DNA from: Achromobacter marplatensis
GTDB taxonomy: Bacteria > Pseudomonadota > Gammaproteobacteria > Burkholderiales > Burkholderiaceae_B
DNA length: 64,000 bases
Assembly: GCF_002209535.1 (NCBI RefSeq)
Contig: NZ_NJIG01000006.1
Span: 248,001-312,000, forward strand
Direction: 5' to 3'
Shown here: one piece after another, positions 33,366-42,488 of the stretch
Layout: every line of letters begins with the position of its first letter
Numbering within the stretch: position 1 is the stretch's first letter
Translations under genes and position numbers: made by a program
The notes under the pieces: generated by a model
What the model was told of the DNA's origin: nothing
The model's database searches: none
What the model saw: the letters and a program-made list of their open reading frames with translations, nothing else

Positions 33366-34145
33366 ATGAGCAACAACAGTTGGTCCGCCAAGCAGTATTC
33401 CGCTTTTGAAAACGAACGCACCCGGCCGGTGCGCGATCTGGTGGCCGCGTTGCCCAATCCGTCCGTCGGCCTGGCCGTGGACCTGGGCTGCGGCCCGGGC
33501 AATTCCACCGAGGTGCTGGCCAGCCGCTATCCCGACGCGAAAGTCATCGGCATGGACAGCTCGGAAGACATGGTGCAGGCCGCCCGCAAGCGCCTGCCCG
33601 CGCTGGAGTTCGAACTGGCCGACATCGCCACGTGGAATCCGCCGCAGCAGTACGACGTGATCCTGGCGAACGCGGCGCTGCAATGGGTGCCCGACCACGC
33701 GATGCTCTACCCCCGGTTGGTCGGCAAGCTGGCGCCGGGCGGCATCCTGGCCGTGCAGACTCCCGACAACCTGGAAGAACCTGCGCACCGCCTGGCGCGC
33801 CAGGTGGCGGGCGAAGCGCCGTGGGCCGCGAAGACGGGCGAGGTGAAGCATCCGCCGCGCCACAGCGCCGCCTGGTACTACGAATTGCTGAAGCCGCATT
33901 GCGGCGTGCTGGACGTGTGGCGCACGACTTACCACCACCCGCTGGCGGGCGCCGCCGCGGTGGTGGAATGGTTCAAGGGCACGGCCTTGCGCCCCTATCT
34001 GGACAAGCTGGATGCCGCCGAGCAGGCCAGCTTCCTGGCGCGCTATCAGGCGCTGATTGCCGAGGCCTATCCGGCGCTTGCCGATGGCACGGTGCTGCTG
34101 CCGTTCCCACGGCTGTTTATCGTGGCGGGTCCGAAGCAGGCGTAA
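33366..34145 (+). CDS. tam: Trans-aconitate 2-methyltransferase
   Basis: A 259-residue S-adenosylmethionine-dependent methyltransferase. Motif I reads LAVDLGCGPGNSTEVLASRYP, motif II IGMDSSEDMVQAARKRLP, and the family-specific LANAALQWVPDHAMLYPRLVGKLAPGG and TYHHPLAGAAAVVEWFKGTALRPYL stretches match Tam. It methylates trans-aconitate, which arises spontaneously and inhibits the citric acid cycle. GTAAGGAG lies five bases before the ATG. It is probably monocistronic, between the TerC terminator and the convergent efflux operon. Confidence 0.93.
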   Translation: MSNNSWSAKQYSAFENERTRPVRDLVAALPNPSVGLAVDLGCGPGNSTEVLASRYPDAKVIGMDSSEDMVQAARKRLPALEFELADIATWNPPQQYDVILANAALQWVPDHAMLYPRLVGKLAPGGILAVQTPDNLEEPAHRLARQVAGEAPWAAKTGEVKHPPRHSAAWYYELLKPHCGVLDVWRTTYHHPLAGAAAVVEWFKGTALRPYLDKLDAAEQASFLARYQALIAEAYPALADGTVLLPFPRLFIVAGPKQA

Positions 34146-34155
34146 GGGCCCAGGG

Positions 34156-35583
34156 CTATTGCCAGCCGCCACCCAGCGACCGGTAAAGATCCACCAGCGC
34201 CAGCGACACCGCGGCCTGCGTGGACACGCGGGCTTGATCGCTGGCCAGCACGGCGTTTTGCGCGCTGAGCACATTGACGAAGTCCGACGCGCCGGCGGCA
34301 TACTGGCGCTGCGCGTTGACCAGGGCGCGGCGCGCGCTGGCCGAGGCGCGTTCCAGGCTGGCGTGCGCCAGCTGTTGGGTCTGATAGGCGGTCATCGCGT
34401 TGTCGACTTCATGCCAGGCGGCAAGCACGGTCTTTTGGAACAGCAGGGCAGCTTGCCGCGCCTGCGACTCGCGCAGCCGCAGCCGGCCGCGCAGGCGGCC
34501 GCCCTCGAAGAGCGGAACGCGCAGCGCCGGGCCCGCGCCGAAGATGCCGGCCTTGTCCGTGTCCAGGTCCCGCAACTGCAGGGCCTGCAACCCGAGGTTG
34601 CCAGACAGCGTGATGCGCGGATAGAAGTCGCCCTCGGCCACGCCGATGGCGGCCACCGCCGCATGCAGCGTGGCCTGCGCGCGGCGGATGTCGGGCCGGC
34701 GTTCAGCCAGTTCACTGGGCATGCCCACCGGCACCCGCACGGGGCCGCCGGGAATCGGCGCCGCGGCCGCCAGCCGTTCGTGCAGCGCGTGCGGTGGCTG
34801 CTCAAGCAACAGCGCCAGCGCATTCATCAATTGATCCACCCGCAGCACCAGCGGCGGGACGGCGGCTTCGATCGCCGCCGCCTGCGCGTCGGCTTGCGAC
34901 ACGTCCAGTTCGGTGGCGACGCCTTCACGCTGGCGCAAACGGGTCAACGCCAGGTTGTGATTGGCGTTGTCCAGCGTCTTGTTCAAGACGGCCAGTTGGT
35001 TCTGCGCGCCACGCAGCAGGATGTAGTTGCGCGCGGTCTCGGCGCGGATCGACAACACCACGCCTCGTTGCGCCTCCAGCGCCCCTTGCGACTGTGCGCC
35101 CGACTGTTCGACTTCGCGCCGGACCCGGCCCCACAGGTCCAGTTCCCAACTGGCGTCCATGCCCGCTTGCCAGAGATTGAAGGACGAGCGGCCGTCGCGG
35201 CCCGACGGATCGGCCAGGCCGGTCTCGCTGTTCTGGCCGCGCTGGTAGCTGGCGCCGGCGCCCGCGCGGGGCAAGGCGCCGGCTTCCGTGATGCCCAACG
35301 CGGCCCGGCTTTGCCGGAGGTGTTCGTAGGCGATGCGGATGTCCACGTTGGCCGCAGTGGCGTCGATGATCAATGCGGTGAGCGTCGGGTCGCCGAAACT
35401 GTCCCACCAGGAGGTGGTCAGGCTCTCCTGCACCGGGACGCTGGGCGCCGGCGGGGCAGCGGGCGCTCGCCATTGCGCCGGCAATTGTGCTTCTGGGGCG
35501 ACGAAGTCGGGGCCGACCGCGCAACCGCCGATGCCGAGCAGCGCGGATAAGAGCAGTGCGCGAGAGATCAGGCGGTGTGTCAT
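34156..35583 (-). CDS. NodT-family outer-membrane efflux lipoprotein
   Basis: A 475-residue outer-membrane factor of a tripartite efflux pump. The signal ends LLGIGGC, a lipobox, followed by AVGPDFVAPEAQLPAQW, the usual NodT/OprM opening. Two repeated halves of coiled-coil hairpins and beta strands follow, with family wording such as DIRIAYEHLRQSRAALGITEAG and ERRPDIRRAQATLHAAVAAIGVAEGDFYPRITLSG. It would form the exit duct. It is the last gene of a three-gene operon: its start overlaps the membrane-fusion gene's stop by four bases (ATGA). It is convergent with tam. Confidence 0.92.
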   Translation of the reverse strand: MTHRLISRALLLSALLGIGGCAVGPDFVAPEAQLPAQWRAPAAPPAPSVPVQESLTTSWWDSFGDPTLTALIIDATAANVDIRIAYEHLRQSRAALGITEAGALPRAGAGASYQRGQNSETGLADPSGRDGRSSFNLWQAGMDASWELDLWGRVRREVEQSGAQSQGALEAQRGVVLSIRAETARNYILLRGAQNQLAVLNKTLDNANHNLALTRLRQREGVATELDVSQADAQAAAIEAAVPPLVLRVDQLMNALALLLEQPPHALHERLAAAAPIPGGPVRVPVGMPSELAERRPDIRRAQATLHAAVAAIGVAEGDFYPRITLSGNLGLQALQLRDLDTDKAGIFGAGPALRVPLFEGGRLRGRLRLRESQARQAALLFQKTVLAAWHEVDNAMTAYQTQQLAHASLERASASARRALVNAQRQYAAGASDFVNVLSAQNAVLASDQARVSTQAAVSLALVDLYRSLGGGWQ

Positions 35584-36635
35584 TGGACGTCCCCGCGCAG
35601 CGTGGCCACGGTGTCGACCACGGCTTCGACCGACATGCCGGCGCGTAGCCGTGGCGCGTTGTCGGGCAGGGCGTCCAGTACGATCTTGACCGGCAGGCGC
35701 TGCGCCACCTTGGTGAAATTGCCGGTGGCGTTGCTGGGCGCCACGGGGGAAAAGCTCAGCCCCGTCCCGGGCGCGATGCTCTGCACGCGACCGTGCAGCG
35801 GCGCGTCCGGATAGGCGTCGACGGTGATCGTCGCCGTCTGGCCGGGGCGCATATGGGTCAGTTGCCGTTCGCGGAAGTTCGCCACCACATAGGCGTTCTG
35901 CAACGGCACGACAGCAAGGATCGCCGTGCCCGGGCTGACATAGGCGCCTACGCGCAGCGCGCGGCGCCCGATCGTGCCGTCGATAGGCGAGGTGATCCGG
36001 GTATACGACAGATTCAGGTCGGCGCGGTCCTTCAAGGCCTGGGCGCGTTGCAATCCCGCACGGGCGGCGTCGCGCTGCGCGGCGAGCACCTCTTGCTGCT
36101 TGCGGGCGGCCTGCAACGTGGCCAGGTGCTCGGCCTGGCGCGCTTGCGCCATCTCCAGCCGGCTCTTGGCCTGTTCAAACACCTGTTGCGTGCCCGCGCC
36201 TTCGCTGGCCAGACGGCGATGCCGCTGGAGCTCGCTTTCGGCGAAACGGATATCAGCCAGGTCGGCGCGGGTAACGGCGCGGGCCTGGTCGATCACGGCC
36301 TGCTGGCGTTCCAGCGTGGCGGCCGCGTTGGACAGCTGGGCGGCGGCGACGGCCAGTTCGGCGCTGGCGGCGGTCAAGGCCGCCTGGTAGTCGCGGTCAT
36401 CGATGCGGGCCAGCAATTGGCCTTGCTTGACGTCCTGGTTGTCGTCCACCAGCACGGCGTCGATGAAGCCGGAGACTTGCGGCGCGACGATGGTGTGGTC
36501 GGCGGTGATGGTGGCGTCGTCCGTGGATTCGGTGGCGGTCGAGGCGGACCACGACCAGCCGCCGTAGGCAAGCAGGCTCAGCGCGGCCAGCGCGGCAGTA
36601 CGGGGGAGGAGGGTGCGTAAGAAGGGTGTCGTCAT
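35580..36635 (-). CDS. EmrA/HlyD-type membrane fusion protein
   Basis: A 351-residue periplasmic adaptor. One membrane segment (TAALAALSLLAYGGWSWSA) is followed by DATITADHTIVAPQVSGFIDAVLVDDNQDVKQGQLLARIDDRDY, the biotinyl-lipoyl domain of EmrA-type adaptors. A long coiled coil (about residues 90-200) and a beta-barrel domain with RADLNLSYTRITSPIDGTIG follow. It bridges the EmrB-type pump and the NodT channel. It starts 13 bp after the pump's stop and overlaps the channel gene by four bases. The ATG at 36635 precedes the membrane segment. Confidence 0.92.
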   Translation of the reverse strand: MTTPFLRTLLPRTAALAALSLLAYGGWSWSASTATESTDDATITADHTIVAPQVSGFIDAVLVDDNQDVKQGQLLARIDDRDYQAALTAASAELAVAAAQLSNAAATLERQQAVIDQARAVTRADLADIRFAESELQRHRRLASEGAGTQQVFEQAKSRLEMAQARQAEHLATLQAARKQQEVLAAQRDAARAGLQRAQALKDRADLNLSYTRITSPIDGTIGRRALRVGAYVSPGTAILAVVPLQNAYVVANFRERQLTHMRPGQTATITVDAYPDAPLHGRVQSIAPGTGLSFSPVAPSNATGNFTKVAQRLPVKIVLDALPDNAPRLRAGMSVEAVVDTVATLRGDVQ

Positions 36636-36648
36636 CAGGGACTCGATG

Positions 36649-38145
36649 TCAGGTTGCGGCGCGAGGCGGATAGATCCGGGTCGCGACAAAGGGAATCAGG
36701 AGGATCAGCAGCACGGCCACGCCGGCCATGCACAGATACAGATCGGCGGAGGTCAGCACGGCGGCCTGTTCCTGCACGCGGCGGGACAGCGCCGCCGCGC
36801 TTTCGCCGCCGAGGCTCAAGGGGAAGTTGCCCAGCTGGTCGGCCAGCTGGCTGGCGTGCGTGTTGCGGCGCCAGGTCGTCAGCGCGTCCAGCAGGCCGGT
36901 GGCGGCGACGGCGGAAAATCCCTTGATGGTGTTGAACCAGGCGGATGCGTAGGGGCCGTCCTGGGGCGCGAGGCCGCCGGTCGCCAGCATCAGCAAGGGG
37001 ATGACGGCCATGGGCTGCGCGAAGACCTGCACGGCCTCCAGCAGATAGAACTGTTCGCGCGACCAGACGGGGGTCAGTCGGGATCCCAGCACGCAGGACG
37101 CGGCCAGCAGCGCCAGGCCAGCCGCCAGCACCCAGCGGCAGTCGACCGCGCGCAGATTGCACAGCGCAGCGACCAGCGGCAGCGCGATCAGTTGCGGCAG
37201 GCCCATCGTCAACAGCACGGGCGCGGTTTCCAGGGGGCGATAGCCGCGCAACTGCGCGAGGAAACTCGCGGGTATCAGGATGACGCCCAGCAGCACGATC
37301 AGCACGCCGCCCAGGGTCACCAGGGCATGGCTCAGGTTGCGGTGGCGCAAGAGCTGGATCTTGAAGAACGGCAGCGGATGGGACCATTCGTTGACCATGA
37401 ACAGCACCATCAGCACGGCGCCGGCGCCCAGCAGGCAGGCAATGAGCGGCGAGTTCAACCAGTCCAGGCGGTCGCCCTGCAGCAGGCCGATGACCAGCAT
37501 CGCAAGGGCGGGCGCACCCAGCAGCAAGCCGCGCCAGTCGAACTGGCGGAAGCGTTCGAGCTTGAGCGGATCTTGCGGCAGGCCTTTCCAGACTGCGGCC
37601 ATGGCTAGCAACGCGGGGGCCGTTACCAGCCAGAACGCCCAGCGCCAGCCCAGCACTTCGGTGCAGAAGGCCGCCAGGGGAATGCCCAGGCTGGGCGCGA
37701 ACGTGGCGGTCAGCGCATAGCCGCCCAGGCCGTACAGCTTGATGTTGGCCGGAAGAAAGCGCAGCGCCACGGTCATCAACATCGGCGGCAATGCGCCGCC
37801 GGCCAGGCCTTGAAAGGTGCGCAATAGCAGCAGCACGGGCAGGTTGGGGGCAAAGGGGCAAAGGGCACCGAATAGCGCGAAGGCGGCAAGCGCCGCGACG
37901 GTGAACCGCCGCAGCGAAAACGTGACCGAGCACCACGGAGCGAAGGCCATGGCGCAGACCGAGGCGGCCGCATAAACCGCGACGAACCAGGTGCCCTGGT
38001 CGACGCTGATGCCGAGCACGCCGCGGATGTCGGGAAGCGCCATCTTGGTGACGTTCTCATTGAGGCCGGCCAGGATGACGGCCAGCAACACGCCGGACAG
38101 GCCGGTCAGGATGCGCGGGCCAAAGGCCGATGAGGGAGACTGCAT
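36649..38145 (-). CDS. EmrB-type DHA2 MFS efflux pump
   Basis: A 498-residue inner-membrane pump with 14 predicted helices, typical of the DHA2 branch. The region GTWFVAVYAAASVCAMAFAPWCSVTF and the segment RTFQGLAGGALPPMLMTVALRF match EmrB-like proteins. The classic motif A between helices 2 and 3 is weak (APWCSVTFSLRRF), which occurs in some members and may mean altered coupling. It is the first gene of a pump-adaptor-channel operon and should export hydrophobic toxic compounds. The start may be 38145 or 38175. No regulator gene is adjacent. Confidence 0.88.
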   Translation of the reverse strand: MQSPSSAFGPRILTGLSGVLLAVILAGLNENVTKMALPDIRGVLGISVDQGTWFVAVYAAASVCAMAFAPWCSVTFSLRRFTVAALAAFALFGALCPFAPNLPVLLLLRTFQGLAGGALPPMLMTVALRFLPANIKLYGLGGYALTATFAPSLGIPLAAFCTEVLGWRWAFWLVTAPALLAMAAVWKGLPQDPLKLERFRQFDWRGLLLGAPALAMLVIGLLQGDRLDWLNSPLIACLLGAGAVLMVLFMVNEWSHPLPFFKIQLLRHRNLSHALVTLGGVLIVLLGVILIPASFLAQLRGYRPLETAPVLLTMGLPQLIALPLVAALCNLRAVDCRWVLAAGLALLAASCVLGSRLTPVWSREQFYLLEAVQVFAQPMAVIPLLMLATGGLAPQDGPYASAWFNTIKGFSAVAATGLLDALTTWRRNTHASQLADQLGNFPLSLGGESAAALSRRVQEQAAVLTSADLYLCMAGVAVLLILLIPFVATRIYPPRAAT

Positions 38146-38366
38146 GGAAATAGCGCCTTGGAAGACAGGAGCCATTCAGTCTAGGGAGATGCGTCCTTGC
38201 GAAACACCGGGCGCGGCGCAATGCAGGCTTGCGTCGCGTGCAAGGTTGGCGCACCCCGGCGCGGCGAAGCTTGCGTGCAGGACAACGCTGGATTGCGCGG
38301 CAGGGGATTTATCACGGGGGGCGTTCAGACGACCATGGCGGCACTTGATAACCGCAAAGGAATTCC

Positions 38367-38759
38367 ATGAACACGTTCCAACTTTCCACGCTGACTCTGT
38401 GCCTGGCCCTGGCGGGCGGCGCCGCTCACGCCGAAGGCAAGACTCGCGAACAGGTGCGCGCCGAACTGATGGAGGCCAAGGCCGCGGGCCTGGTCACTTA
38501 CGGCGAACAGCAATACCCGGTCGAGGTGCGGGCCACCCGCAGCAAGACGGCCAGCCAGGTCCGCGAAGAATTGGCGGCCGCCCGGGCAGCAGGCATGGTG
38601 ACGTCTGGTGAACTCGACTATCCGCCCGATGTGCCCGCATCCACCGACAAGACCCGCGAAGCGGTGCGGGCGGAAATGCGCGAGGCCCGCGTCCGCGGCG
38701 AGATGAAGTCCGGTGAGCTGGACTATCCGCCCATCGCGTCCGATTTGTCCGCGAAGTAA
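38367..38759 (+). CDS. DUF4148-type exported protein with three repeats
   Basis: A 130-residue exported protein with a signal peptide ending AAHAEG. The mature part has three copies of about 35 residues, built on KTREQVRAELMEAKAAG followed by a GE.QYP or GELDYPP ending (GLVTYGEQQYP, GMVTSGELDYPP, GEMKSGELDYPP). This is the DUF4148 pattern common in Burkholderiales, of unknown function and probably periplasmic. It is convergent with, and overlaps by 37 bp, the AraC-family gene. A putative promoter region is shared with the divergent efflux operon. Single-copy DUF4148 proteins are usual; the triple array is a variant worth noting. Confidence 0.8.
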   Translation: MNTFQLSTLTLCLALAGGAAHAEGKTREQVRAELMEAKAAGLVTYGEQQYPVEVRATRSKTASQVREELAAARAAGMVTSGELDYPPDVPASTDKTREAVRAEMREARVRGEMKSGELDYPPIASDLSAK

Positions 38760-39523
38760 CGCGCGGGCGTCTTGCCCAATGTCTTCTTGAACATCGTGAT
38801 GAACGCGCTGACCGATTCGTAGCCCAGATCTTCGGCGGTGCGTTGCACGGACACGCCGGCGGACAGGCGTTGCAAGGCCAGGATGATGTGCAGTTGCTGG
38901 CGCCAGCGCCCGAAACTCATGCCCACTTCCTGCTGCACCAGGCGCGCGAGCGTGCGTTCGCTCATGGCCACCCGCTTGCCCCATTCCGCGACCGTGCTCC
39001 GGTCGGCGGGATCGGCGTTCAAGGCGCTGGCGATCTGGCGCAGGCGAGGGTGGTCCGAGAGCGGCAAGTGCAGGTGCTCGGTGGGCATGCGCGACAGCTG
39101 TTCCACCAGCACGTCCGCCAGCTTGCGGTTGGCGGCGGTGGTGGTGTCGGAAGGCGGCAGGTCGGCCAGGTGCACGATCAGCTCGCGCACCAAGGGCGAG
39201 ATCGCCAGGGTGCAGCAGGCGGAAGGCAGGCCGGGCGTGCCGGCCGGGACGAACAGAAAGCAGACCTGTCCGTTTGCCGTGACGCGATTGCTGTGCGGCA
39301 CGCCGCCCGGAATCCACACGCCGCATTGCGGCGGCACCATCCACAGCCCTTGGGGGACCGAGCAGGTCACCCCGCCGCGCAGCGACAGCACCAATTGGCC
39401 CATGGGGTGATGATGGGTGGGCGATTCGCTGTCCTGCTCGGCCGCATGGACCGGCATGGCGAAGGTCCACTGCGCGGCGGCGTTGGGATCGAAGGCGGGC
39501 GGCGGGGAATGGGCGTGATGCAT
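38723..39523 (-). CDS. AraC-family regulator with cupin sensor domain
   Basis: A 266-residue regulator. The N-terminal cupin reads THHHPMGQLVLSLRGGVTC then VWIPGGVPHSN, with likely metal-binding histidines. The C-terminal DNA-binding part has TVAEWGKRVAMSERTLARLV and VQRTAEDLGYESVSAFITMFKKTLGKTPARYF. It resembles regulators that control an adjacent MFS gene of the CynX/NimT group: that gene is divergent, with 145 bp between starts. The ATG at 39523 begins just before the cupin domain, and an upstream in-frame start at 39670 would run through the divergent promoter. The end overlaps the DUF4148 gene. Confidence 0.87.
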   Translation of the reverse strand: MHHAHSPPPAFDPNAAAQWTFAMPVHAAEQDSESPTHHHPMGQLVLSLRGGVTCSVPQGLWMVPPQCGVWIPGGVPHSNRVTANGQVCFLFVPAGTPGLPSACCTLAISPLVRELIVHLADLPPSDTTTAANRKLADVLVEQLSRMPTEHLHLPLSDHPRLRQIASALNADPADRSTVAEWGKRVAMSERTLARLVQQEVGMSFGRWRQQLHIILALQRLSAGVSVQRTAEDLGYESVSAFITMFKKTLGKTPARYFADKSDAMGG

Positions 39524-39668
39524 GGGGCGACGCCGAGGGGGCAGGTTGGCAGAATTCAGGGATAGTTTGTCATTGTCTCGAAATTCGGTAAAGCGCCGCG
39601 TGCGTAAGCTATGACCTCTGAAATGCGGGTTTTTTCCGCATTGGCTTTGGATTTCACAGATTGCCGCC

Positions 39669-40901
39669 ATGACTCACATTCCTTCCCACATCCGCCCCAA
39701 CAGCCGCCCGGTGCTGCTGATCGCGGGCATGCTTTGCATCGCCATGGCGCTGCGCGCGCCGGTCACCGGCGTGGCGCCGCTGATCGGCATGATCCGCGAA
39801 CAACTGGGCCTGTCGTCGACCGCCGCCGGCATGCTGATCACATTGCCGCTGCTGGCGTTCGCCGTGGTGTCGCTGTTCGGGGCGGGGCTGGCCCGCCGCT
39901 TCGGGCTGGAGCGCGCGCTGTTCGGCGCGCTGCTGCTGATCGCCTGGGGCATCGTCGGGCGCACGCTGGGCGGGGCCTGGGGGCTTTATGCGGGCACGGC
40001 CATCATCGGCGCGGGCATCGCGATCGGCAACGTGCTGCTGCCCAGCCTGGTCAAACGCGACTTTCCGCAGCGCGTGGCCGGGTTGACGTCGGCGTACGTG
40101 CTGACCATGAGCATCGCCGCGGGCGTGGCATCCGCCATCGCGATCCCGTTGGCCAACCTGTCGATGGGCGGATGGCGCTTTTCAACGCTGTGCCTGGTGG
40201 TGGTGCCCGTCGCCAGCCTGCTGCTGTGGCTGCCGCAGCTGTCCAATCACACTGCGCCGGCCTCGACGACCACGCATGCGCCGCACGGCGGCCGCCTGTG
40301 GCGTTCGCCGCTGGCCTGGCAGGTGACGCTTTACCTGGGCATCAATTCTTTCGTGTTCTACGTCGCGGTGAGCTGGCTGCCCGCCATCCTGCTCGATGCC
40401 GGGTACTCGGCAGAGCGGGCGGGCTCGCTGCACGGGCTGCTGCAACTGATGTCGGCCGGCCCCGCCTTGTTCCTGGCGCCGGTGGTGCGCCGATTGAAGG
40501 ATCAGCGCGGCGCGGCGTTCTGCTCGGCGGCGGCCTCGTTCGTGGCCCTGCTCGGCCTGATCGCGGCGCCCGGCTGGGCCACGCTCTGGATCGTGCTGCT
40601 GGGTCTGGGCACGGGCGGCGGCATCATCCTGGGCCTGGCCTTTGTGGGCTTGCGCGCCAGCCACGCGCAGCAGGCTGCGGCGCTGTCGGGCATGGCGCAG
40701 TGCGTGGGCTATCTGTTTGCGGCCTCCGGCCCCGCCGTGGTGGGCGCCTTGCACGACCGGCTGGACAGCTGGAGCGTGGCGCTGGGCGCATGCGCCGCCT
40801 TGTGCGTGGCAATGGCAATCATCGGCCTGTATGCCGGACGCGCGCTGCAGATCGGCGGGTTCCGCGAGCACGCGGCACGGCCGGTGCCAGCCGGGCATTG
40901 A
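39669..40901 (+). CDS. CynX/NimT-family MFS transporter
   Basis: A 410-residue inner-membrane transporter with about 12 helices. The opening PVLLIAGMLCIAMALRAPVTGVAPLIGMIREQLGLSSTAAGMLITLPLLAF is characteristic of the CynX/NimT subfamily, whose characterised members act on cyanate or 2-nitroimidazole. The substrate here is unknown, and no cyanase gene is near. Other family stretches are LPSLVKRDFPQRVAGLTSAYV and the late SGMAQCVGYLFAASGPAVVGALHDR. It is divergent from the AraC-type regulator at 39523, which probably controls it. Confidence 0.87.
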   Translation: MTHIPSHIRPNSRPVLLIAGMLCIAMALRAPVTGVAPLIGMIREQLGLSSTAAGMLITLPLLAFAVVSLFGAGLARRFGLERALFGALLLIAWGIVGRTLGGAWGLYAGTAIIGAGIAIGNVLLPSLVKRDFPQRVAGLTSAYVLTMSIAAGVASAIAIPLANLSMGGWRFSTLCLVVVPVASLLLWLPQLSNHTAPASTTTHAPHGGRLWRSPLAWQVTLYLGINSFVFYVAVSWLPAILLDAGYSAERAGSLHGLLQLMSAGPALFLAPVVRRLKDQRGAAFCSAAASFVALLGLIAAPGWATLWIVLLGLGTGGGIILGLAFVGLRASHAQQAAALSGMAQCVGYLFAASGPAVVGALHDRLDSWSVALGACAALCVAMAIIGLYAGRALQIGGFREHAARPVPAGH

Positions 40902-40916
40902 CGCGCACGGGCGGTG

Positions 40917-41246
40917 TCACATGGGTTCGGCGTGGGCTTTCCACAGGCGCACCAGCGTATCGGGCGCATCCGTTTCCGGCACGTCGAAACTGACGGCCGT
41001 CTGGTTGTCGCGGTCCATCACCATTTCGATGTGGAAGTAGCGCTGATCGCCGCCGCCTTGCCCACATTCGGGCACGGCCAGCGGGGCGGCGCGTTGCAGG
41101 GCGTCGCACACGTCCTGGCGCACGCCGGGCGGGCAGGTCGACAGGTTGATACTGCGGGGTTGCGACAGGCCGGGCAGGTAGGCCAGGCCGCCTTCTCGGC
41201 TTAGCCGCACCAGCAGCACGAGGTCCAGCGGAGGCAGCTCGATCAT
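40917..41246 (-). CDS. Emfourin-like inhibitor partner of the M4 protease
   Basis: A 109-residue cytoplasmic protein encoded directly after the M4 protease, with ATGA overlap, so the two are translationally coupled. Its form fits the emfourin family of small protealysin inhibitors: a strand LDLVLLVRLSREGGLAYLPGL, a turn with RSINLSTCPP, and a C-terminal MDRDNQTAVSFDVPETDAPDTLVRLWKAHAEPM. The coupling strongly supports an inhibitor or partner role. The assignment rests on context plus general shape; no catalytic residues are expected. The ATG at 41246 is fixed by the overlap. Confidence 0.7.
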   Translation of the reverse strand: MIELPPLDLVLLVRLSREGGLAYLPGLSQPRSINLSTCPPGVRQDVCDALQRAAPLAVPECGQGGGDQRYFHIEMVMDRDNQTAVSFDVPETDAPDTLVRLWKAHAEPM

Positions 41247-42307
41247 GACAGCACTCCCACGGTCGCCCACGCTTGGCCGATGGCTTTCTGCACGGCCGCG
41301 CCATGGCGTTCGGCGGCCACCGTCATCGTCAGGGCGGCAAAGGCCTTGAAATCGGCATCGTGGCGCAGGCGCTTGTCGCACAGCGTGTCGTACCACACTT
41401 GCCCGGCGCCTTTCCACGCGGGCCCGTCCAGCGTGGTGGCGGCCAGGAAGAAAGCGCGGTTGGGGATGCCGGAATTGATGTGCACGCCGCCGTTGTCGCG
41501 CGGGGTGTCGGCGTAATCGCGCATGTGCCCGGGTTGTGGATCCTTGCCCAGCAACGGGTCGTCGTAGGCGCTACCAGGCTCGGCCATGGAGCGCAGCCCG
41601 CGGGCACTGACTTTTTCGGTGAACAGTCCGGCGCCCACCAGCCAGTCCGCCTGCCGGGCCGTCTGGCCCAGCGCGTACTGCTTGACCAGTGCGCCGAAGA
41701 CATCGCACAGCGATTCGTTCAGCGCGCCGGACTGGCCCTGGTAGAGCAGACCGGCTTCGGTATCGATGACGCCGTGCGTGAGTTCATGGCCGATGATGTC
41801 GACGGCGATCGTGAAGCGGTTGAAGACTTCGCCGTCGCCGTCGCCGAACACCATCTGCGCGCCGTTCCAGAAGGCGTTGTCATAGTCTTCGCCATAGTGC
41901 ACGGTGCCCACCAGCGGCAGGCCATGGCCGTCGATGGAGTGGCGCTTGTAGATGTCCCAGAACAGCTTGTACGTGGCGCCCAGATGCGCATAGGCTTCAT
42001 CCACTGCCGCATCGCCGCTGGCCGGTCGGCCTTCGGCGCGCGCCAGCGTGCCGGGCAGGGTGGTGGTGTTGTCGGCGTCATGCACGGCACGTTGCGGCGT
42101 GCCGCCAGGCGCGGCGTGGCGGGTGGGGGCCAGCGTGGCGCGTGGCGGCTGTTCGGCCATCTCGCGCAAACTGCGCTGTTGCTGGTCGATGATCAGCGTC
42201 TTGACGGCCGGCATGCTGACGCGGGCGTCAGTATGCTGCGCCAGGCGGTCCAGCACGTAGGGCGGGATCACGCCGATCAGCGGGGCGGACTCGGAAGGAC
42301 GTGGCAT
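41243..42307 (-). CDS. Protealysin-type M4 metalloprotease
   Basis: A 354-residue thermolysin-family zinc protease. The active-site motif VDIIGHELTHGV (His about 174 and 178, Glu 175) and the third zinc ligand in GALNESLCDVFG (Glu about 198) are intact, as is the later DNGGVHINSGIPNRAF with the proton-donor His. There is no signal peptide. The short N-terminus has IPPYVLDRLAQ, matching the protealysin-type propeptide with its PP motif, rather than the long thermolysin propeptide. Such proteases are cytoplasmic or leave by unknown routes and have been linked to invasion and protein turnover in Serratia. An emfourin-like gene follows with a four-base overlap. Confidence 0.9.
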   Translation of the reverse strand: MPRPSESAPLIGVIPPYVLDRLAQHTDARVSMPAVKTLIIDQQQRSLREMAEQPPRATLAPTRHAAPGGTPQRAVHDADNTTTLPGTLARAEGRPASGDAAVDEAYAHLGATYKLFWDIYKRHSIDGHGLPLVGTVHYGEDYDNAFWNGAQMVFGDGDGEVFNRFTIAVDIIGHELTHGVIDTEAGLLYQGQSGALNESLCDVFGALVKQYALGQTARQADWLVGAGLFTEKVSARGLRSMAEPGSAYDDPLLGKDPQPGHMRDYADTPRDNGGVHINSGIPNRAFFLAATTLDGPAWKGAGQVWYDTLCDKRLRHDADFKAFAALTMTVAAERHGAAVQKAIGQAWATVGVLS

Positions 42308-42488
42308 AGTCGGTCTCTGTCGTGGGAGCCGGGCCAGTGGCACGGTGCAGGCAAGACTACGGTAGCAGAAGGCTTCGGCCCGAGGACGTAACAGTGTGCG
42401 GCCTGATGCGAGCGCTGCCTACGCGTGCGCCTCGACAGGGATGCGCGGTGCCGGTAAGGTTCGCCGGTTCCTGTTCTTCGGTTTTGAC

